From NCBI RefSeq assembly GCF_001468465.1, contig NZ_LNSA01000011.1, positions 54,372 through 118,371 of the forward strand: a stretch of DNA of 64,000 bases, read 5' to 3'. Origin of the DNA: Sphingopyxis sp. H115 (GTDB lineage Bacteria > Pseudomonadota > Alphaproteobacteria > Sphingomonadales > Sphingomonadaceae). Both the position numbers and the translations under genes were made by a program. Shown here one piece after another: positions 60,043-64,000 of the stretch. The notes below the pieces were generated by a model, which was not told the DNA's origin, searched no databases, and saw only the letters and a list, made by a program, of their open reading frames with translations. Within the stretch, counting starts at the first letter, position 1, and each line of letters opens with the position of its first letter.

Positions 60043-61011
60043 TCATATCCACTTGGCCTTCTTGAACCGCACGAACAGGTACAGGCAGAACATCGTCATC
60101 AACCCGAGCACGACAAAATAGCCATAGACCGTGTCCAGCTCGGGCATGTTCCTGAAGTTCATGCCATATATCCCGGCGATGGCCGTCGGGACCGCCAATA
60201 TGGCGGCCCAGGCCGCGAGCTGGCGCGTGGTCACGCCCGTTCTTTGCGCTTCCAACAGGCTGCTGAACTCGAAGACGGTGGACAGAACCTGCAGGAGGCC
60301 ATCGACCATGGTCTGCACGCGAGCGACATGATCCGCGACGTCGCTGAAATAGGGTCTGACTTCTGAACTGATGCAGGGGAAATGGCCTCGGACGAGTTTC
60401 CGGACCAGTTCAGCCATAGCGCCGAGCGTGCGCTGGAAGCGCGTGAGTTCGCTTCTCAGCCCGAAGATGCGGTCGATTTCTGTCCGTCCGAGAAAGTCGT
60501 CGAGCGATCGTCTCTCCATCGCCAGAACGTCATCCTCGATCATCTCGAAGATGGGAAGATATTGATCGACGATCCGGTGCAGGATCGCATGCAGCACATA
60601 GTCGACACCTTTGCCAAAAAGCGCCGGCGAAGCCTCGAGTTGCTCGCGAAGATTGCCGAGCGCTCCGCCGTTGCCGTGCCGTACGCTGATGAGATGGTTG
60701 TGACCGGTGAAGATCGCCATCTTGCCGTAGCGGATCTGGTCTCCATCCAGCTCGGCGGTCTGAGCGACAACATAGAGCTCTTCATTATACGCTTCGAGCT
60801 TGGGCGGGCAGAGCGGGTGCATCGCGTTGTCGATTGCCAACGGATGGAGGTTATACGTCGTTTGGATCGCTTTAAGCTCGTCGGCGGTGGGCTCGCGAAG
60901 CGCGATCCAGCAAAAGCCGGAGCGATCCTTATCGAGCTGGACCTGCTCGTCGATCGCGATTTCGCGGACCCGCAGGCCCTTGTTGTAATAATAAGCAGCG
61001 ATGACGCTCAT
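60043..61011 (-). CDS. corA: CorA-family magnesium/divalent cation channel
   Basis: 322 residues from ATG 61011, overlapping the GST stop (ATGA). Long cytosolic N-domain (REPTADELKAIQTTYNLHPLAID) followed by two C-terminal helices and the GMN selectivity motif (IAGIYGMNFRNMPEL). Forms a pentameric channel for Mg2+ (or Co2+, Ni2+). Cotranscribed with the GST. Confidence 0.92.
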   Translation of the reverse strand: MSVIAAYYYNKGLRVREIAIDEQVQLDKDRSGFCWIALREPTADELKAIQTTYNLHPLAIDNAMHPLCPPKLEAYNEELYVVAQTAELDGDQIRYGKMAIFTGHNHLISVRHGNGGALGNLREQLEASPALFGKGVDYVLHAILHRIVDQYLPIFEMIEDDVLAMERRSLDDFLGRTEIDRIFGLRSELTRFQRTLGAMAELVRKLVRGHFPCISSEVRPYFSDVADHVARVQTMVDGLLQVLSTVFEFSSLLEAQRTGVTTRQLAAWAAILAVPTAIAGIYGMNFRNMPELDTVYGYFVVLGLMTMFCLYLFVRFKKAKWI

Positions 61012-61712
61012 GCCGGTCTCGCAGGGATGCGCAGGCCGCGCTGCACCGCGGGCCGCGCCAGCCCGCGGCGGAGCCATGTCTGGACGTTCGAATATTCGCC
61101 GAGGCCGAGGATGTCGCCGGCCGCGTAGACTTCGGCCAGTGCGTTGACCCACCCAAGTGTCGCAATGTCCGCGATCGAATAATCATCGACAAGCCATTCG
61201 CGGCCTTCGAGCTGGCGGTCCAGCACCCCCAAGAGACGCTTGGATTCATCGATAAAGCGCTGCCGAGGGCGCTTGTCCTCATAGTCCTTGCCGGCAAATT
61301 TCAGGAAAAAACCAAGCTGACCGAAGGTCGGCCCGACGCCGGATACTTGAAAGAATACCCAAGCCAGCGTCTCGTAACGCTGCGCGGGCGCACTCGAATT
61401 GAGCTGGCCGGTTTTGTCGGCCAGGTAGAGGAGGATCGCGCCCGATTCCCATATGGCGATAGGGTTGCCGTCAGGACCAGCCGGATCGATGATCGCCGGT
61501 ATGCGGCCGTTGGGGTTCAACGATACGAACGCTGGATCCTTCGACTCGTTGTTCGAGATATCGACCAGGTGGGGCTCGTACGCCAGGCCGGTCTCCTCGA
61601 GCATGATCGAGACCTTGACGCCATTGGGGGTGGGAGCGGCGTAGAGTTGCAGGCGATCGGGATGCAATGCGGGCCAGCGCTGCGTAATAGGAAAGGTCGA
61701 GAGGTCTGGCAT
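61008..61712 (-). CDS. Nu-class-like glutathione S-transferase
   Basis: 234 residues from ATG 61712. N-terminal thioredoxin-like domain (RLQLYAAPTPNGVKVSIMLEE, NPNGRIPAIIDPAG, ESGAILLYLADKTG) and helical C-domain. The TPNGVKV start and long N-terminus fit nu-class GSTs (YghU/YfcG), which have disulfide-reductase activity with glutathione. Cytosolic. Preceded by a hairpin that separates it from msrA. Confidence 0.87.
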   Translation of the reverse strand: MPDLSTFPITQRWPALHPDRLQLYAAPTPNGVKVSIMLEETGLAYEPHLVDISNNESKDPAFVSLNPNGRIPAIIDPAGPDGNPIAIWESGAILLYLADKTGQLNSSAPAQRYETLAWVFFQVSGVGPTFGQLGFFLKFAGKDYEDKRPRQRFIDESKRLLGVLDRQLEGREWLVDDYSIADIATLGWVNALAEVYAAGDILGLGEYSNVQTWLRRGLARPAVQRGLRIPARPA

Positions 61713-61778
61713 AAATCTGCGATCCTGTGCTGCGATGGCGACTATATGGACCGACCCGTCTCTCTGAAGCAGGGTTGG

Positions 61779-61807
61779 ATGACCGCGTCGTTGTACGACG
61801 CGGTCAT
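61779..61807. terminator. Hairpin with 13-bp arms between msrA and GST
   Basis: ATGACCGCGTCGT, TGT loop, exact complement. It lies downstream of msrA and upstream of the GST gene on the minus strand; no clear T-run, so it may be a terminator, attenuator or protein site. Confidence 0.5.
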
Positions 61808-61851
61808 GAAGATTGCGAACGGGATCGGCGGAGCGGCAACAGCAGTTAAGC

Positions 61852-62391
61852 CTATCCCGCTGCCGTCCCCGCCGCGGACTGATCATCATCAACTTTCTGG
61901 CGCTTTGGAAGCACCCAGCCGGGACGGACGAAATGGCAGGTGTAGCCGCCCGGGCGTTTCTCGAGATAATCCTGATGGTCCGGCTCGGCCTCCCAGAAAT
62001 CTCCGACCGGCACGACCTCTGTCACCACCTTGCCATCCCACAGTCCGGAGGCATCCACATCGGCGATCGTGTCCTCGGCGACGCGCTTCTGCTCCTCGTC
62101 GACATAATAGATGCCCGACCGGTAGGAGAGCCCGATATCACCGCCTTGGCGATTCTTGGTCGTCGGGTCGTGGATCTGGAAGAAATATTCCAGGATATTG
62201 CGGAAGGTCGTCACTGCCGGGTCGAAGATGATCTCGATCCCTTCGGCATGCGTGCCGTGATTGCGATAAGTGGCGTCCGGGACATCGCCGCCGGTGTAGC
62301 CGACACGGGTCGATACGATGCCGGGCTGCTTGCGGATCAGATCCTGCATGCCCCAGAAACATCCGCCGGCGAGAATAGCGCGCTGGTGCAT
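61852..62391 (-). CDS. msrA: Peptide methionine-S-sulfoxide reductase MsrA (copy 3)
   Basis: 179 residues from ATG 62391, one base after the msrB stop. [34 protein letters not shown] and [10 protein letters not shown] are MsrA signatures; more similar to copy 1 than to the copy at 46189. Cytosolic. Its operon lacks a glutaredoxin, but the GST follows. Confidence 0.95.
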   Translation of the reverse strand: MHQRAILAGGCFWGMQDLIRKQPGIVSTRVGYTGGDVPDATYRNHGTHAEGIEIIFDPAVTTFRNILEYFFQIHDPTTKNRQGGDIGLSYRSGIYYVDEEQKRVAEDTIADVDASGLWDGKVVTEVVPVGDFWEAEPDHQDYLEKRPGGYTCHFVRPGWVLPKRQKVDDDQSAAGTAAG

Positions 62392-62392
62392 G

Positions 62393-62836
62393 TCAGGCCT
62401 CCTCGACCTGATCGAGATATTCGCCATATCCTTCGCTCTCCATCTCGTCGCGCGGAATGAAGCGAAGCGACGCGGAGTTAATGCAGTAGCGCAAACCTCC
62501 GCGATCGGAGGGACCGTCCGGGAATACATGACCGAGATGACTGTCGGCGTGCACCGATCTGACTTCCGTCCGCACCATACCGTGCGCGCTGTCGCGCAAC
62601 TCGTTCACATTTGCTGCAACGATCGGCTTGGTGAAGCTGGGCCAGCCAGAACCCGAGTCGAATTTGTCGGTCGAGGCGAACAAAGGCTCTCCCGACACGA
62701 TATCGACGTAGATGCCTGGTTCCTTGTTGTCATCATACTCCCCCGTGAAGGGCCGCTCGGTGCCCGACTCCTGGGTGACGTAGCGCTGCTCGGCAGTAAG
62801 GAGATCAACAGCTTCCTGCGACTTTTCGAACTTCAT
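62393..62836 (-). CDS. msrB: Peptide methionine-R-sulfoxide reductase MsrB (copy 2)
   Basis: 147 residues; [16 protein letters not shown] and catalytic Cys in [11 protein letters not shown]. As in the first copy, the zinc CxxC pairs are replaced ([23 protein letters not shown]). Directly downstream of the 29-bp site at 62929, with a leader of roughly 60 nt. Confidence 0.95.
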   Translation of the reverse strand: MKFEKSQEAVDLLTAEQRYVTQESGTERPFTGEYDDNKEPGIYVDIVSGEPLFASTDKFDSGSGWPSFTKPIVAANVNELRDSAHGMVRTEVRSVHADSHLGHVFPDGPSDRGGLRYCINSASLRFIPRDEMESEGYGEYLDQVEEA

Positions 62837-62928
62837 GATAGTCTCCGATATTGATCTGAGAGGGCGAAAAAGCCGCCGCTTATCGTGTCAGTCACTGCGC
62901 CGACTATCGCAGTGCGCCTAGGATTTAT

Positions 62929-62957
62929 CCAATAGGCTGTGCCTATAGTTTCCATAG
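62929..62957 (-). promoter_or_regulatory. 29-bp LysR-type site (copy 4 of 4)
   Basis: On the minus strand: CTAT, GG, AAACTATA, nine bases, TATTGG, with TTGGAT as -35 and GATAGT as -10. Located between the LysR gene end and msrB. Near-identical to the promoter at 47590-47660. Confidence 0.8.
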
Positions 62958-62980
62958 CACCGACGCTCTCGCGACGGGGT

Positions 62981-63856
62981 TTAGTGCCACGCATATCCGG
63001 CTGCCAGTTGCGCGATCTTCCGTATCTCGACGGGTGCGGTGGAGCCAGATACCGTCGCGATCACGACTTCGCGCTCCAGGGCAAATCCCTCGATCGGCCG
63101 CGTAACAAGACCGGGCGCCGTGGCGGATCGTTCCGGAAGAATGCATATGGCGGTGCCATCGGCGACGAAGTGTTGCACCCAGTCCTCGCGGTCCGATCGA
63201 AAGCGGGGCTGCATGAGCAGGTCGTGCCGCGCGAAATGATCGAGGATCTGATCGCGAAACTCGCACTTGAGGCGATCGACGAAAGGAAACTCGAGCAGGT
63301 CTTCTCCGCGCACGATTTCGCGGGATGCCAAGGGATGGCTCGCAGAACAGCCCAGTACGAAGCGCTCTCTGAATAGCGGATGCACATCGAGCTTAGGCTC
63401 CGGCCTTGTCTCGCGCGGCATGATGCACGCATGATATTTTCCGGACAGAATGTCCGAGGTGTCCTCGTTCGGCTGAAGCGAGTGCAGCTTGATTTCAATG
63501 GATGGCACCTCCGCCAACGCGCTCTCGAAAAACGCGGCAAACTCCTGCGGTCCGACAGTCGGCGCGACCGCCACATCCAGAACACGGTGCATCCCCATCG
63601 CCCAGTTCTCGGAATGATTGCGGACGCTTCGCATCGCCACCAGCATGCGCCGGAATTCTGTCTCGACGTCCCGGCCAAGGCCGGTCAGGCGACTGTTTTT
63701 CCCGTCGCGGTGAATCAGCGGCCCGCCGAGCTCCTCTTCCAAGCGGCGGATTGCGCGGGTCAGGCTCGGCTGCGACACACCGCTCAGGCGAGCGGCCGCT
63801 GTAAAATTCAGCGTCTTGGCCAAGTTGATGAAATAGCTGACCTGATTGAGTTCCAT
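62981..63856 (-). CDS. LysR-type regulator, candidate controller of the 29-bp sites
   Basis: 291 residues from ATG 63856. Winged helix (MELNQVSYFINLAKTLNFTA, GVSQPSLTRAIRRLEEELGG), substrate domain with SGKYHACIMPRE, Cys in LKCEFRD and VLGCSAS. Ends 24 bp before the msrB promoter site. Together with that location, the T-N11-A boxes make it the best candidate regulator of the msr, P460 and molybdenum operons (inference). The ORF extends to 63949 in frame but without family similarity. Confidence 0.9.
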   Translation of the reverse strand: MELNQVSYFINLAKTLNFTAAARLSGVSQPSLTRAIRRLEEELGGPLIHRDGKNSRLTGLGRDVETEFRRMLVAMRSVRNHSENWAMGMHRVLDVAVAPTVGPQEFAAFFESALAEVPSIEIKLHSLQPNEDTSDILSGKYHACIMPRETRPEPKLDVHPLFRERFVLGCSASHPLASREIVRGEDLLEFPFVDRLKCEFRDQILDHFARHDLLMQPRFRSDREDWVQHFVADGTAICILPERSATAPGLVTRPIEGFALEREVVIATVSGSTAPVEIRKIAQLAAGYAWH

Positions 63857-63951
63857 AGTCCGTCGATCCATGCGCCTGACTGATGCTTCTTCCGAAAGAC
63901 CGGTCGCGTCCGTCAAGGTGGTGTAATTTCGGCTGTGGCCGTGGGCCATCG

Positions 63952-64000
63952 TCAGGCGGCTTTGGCGGTGATGTGTAGGGGCTGATTTTCCTCCTGGAAG
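63952..64000 (-). CDS. C-terminal end of a gene entering from the right (partial)
   Basis: Sixteen codons on the minus strand reading FQEENQPLHITAKAA then a stop at 63954-63952. Unrecognised; the rest lies beyond the window. Possibly a transposase tail, but that is only a guess. Confidence 0.3.
   Translation of the reverse strand, partial: FQEENQPLHITAKAA

Noticed and set aside
1..64000. CRISPR arrays, rRNA, prophage structural genes, insertion sequences with terminal repeats
   Set aside because: None seen. Only a 16-codon tail at the right edge might belong to a transposase, without evidence.

Overview
The window is GC-rich, with a sphingomonad-type alphaproteobacterial gene repertoire: a long TonB-dependent receptor, a DUF2236 oxygenase, acyl-CoA dehydrogenases, a DUF5818 protein and several copies of methionine sulfoxide reductase. 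Assignment to Sphingomonadales (Sphingopyxis/Sphingobium-like) is an inference from gene content and codon style. No rRNA, tRNA or CRISPR array was recognised.

Region 1 (1-10901) looks like ordinary catabolic chromosome or megaplasmid: a serine hydrolase running off the left edge, an XRE-cupin regulator followed by an amidohydrolase of the D-aminoacylase family, a TonB receptor/DUF2236 pair divergent from a LuxR-type regulator, and two convergent acyl-CoA dehydrogenases.

Region 2 (11162 to about 33.2 kb) is a mobile element, best read as an integrative mobilizable element. It has a tyrosine integrase at its left end, a MobA/MobL-like protein, a large relaxase with a hairpin-rich oriT candidate beside it, and an operon resembling TraKLM/StbABC (HTH protein, deviant Walker ATPase, coiled-coil membrane protein) divergent from an XRE repressor across a perfect 12-bp-arm dyad. 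No type IV secretion genes are visible. Cargo includes a Gabija-type pair (OLD-family GajA-like nuclease and UvrD-like GajB helicase, start/stop overlapping), an orphan DNA methyltransferase, a nuclease with an excalibur domain, a second XRE repressor with a 30-bp dyad, and several unrecognised proteins. Exact element ends were not found.

Region 3 (33.6-64.0 kb) is a dense stress-defence island: two cytochrome P460-type lipoproteins, a Rid protein, ZIP and CDF metal transporters, glutaredoxin, two msrB-msrA pairs plus a third MsrA-like gene, peroxiredoxin, YeeE/YedE transporter, FAD disulfide reductase, an RclC-like DUF417 protein with a Cys-rich MarR regulator, a metallo-beta-lactamase-fold gene with an in-frame amber stop, 6-phosphogluconate dehydrogenase, arginyl-tRNA synthetase, thiolase, an FNR-type reductase with a molybdopterin oxidoreductase, a quinone-oxidoreductase-like ADH, GlcG/HbpS, a redoxin, an internally deleted DM13 protein, MFS, CorA, GST and two LysR regulators.

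Four promoters in region 3, spread over 29 kb, carry the same 29-bp site, always in the same orientation relative to the gene: CTAT, two bases, AAACTATA, nine bases, TATTGG. Each contains a LysR-type T-N11-A box and abuts a plausible -35. This suggests one LysR-controlled regulon joining P460 cytochromes, Msr enzymes and a molybdenum oxidoreductase, plausibly a response to reactive chlorine, nitrogen or other oxidants. That regulon is the most novel-looking system in the window.
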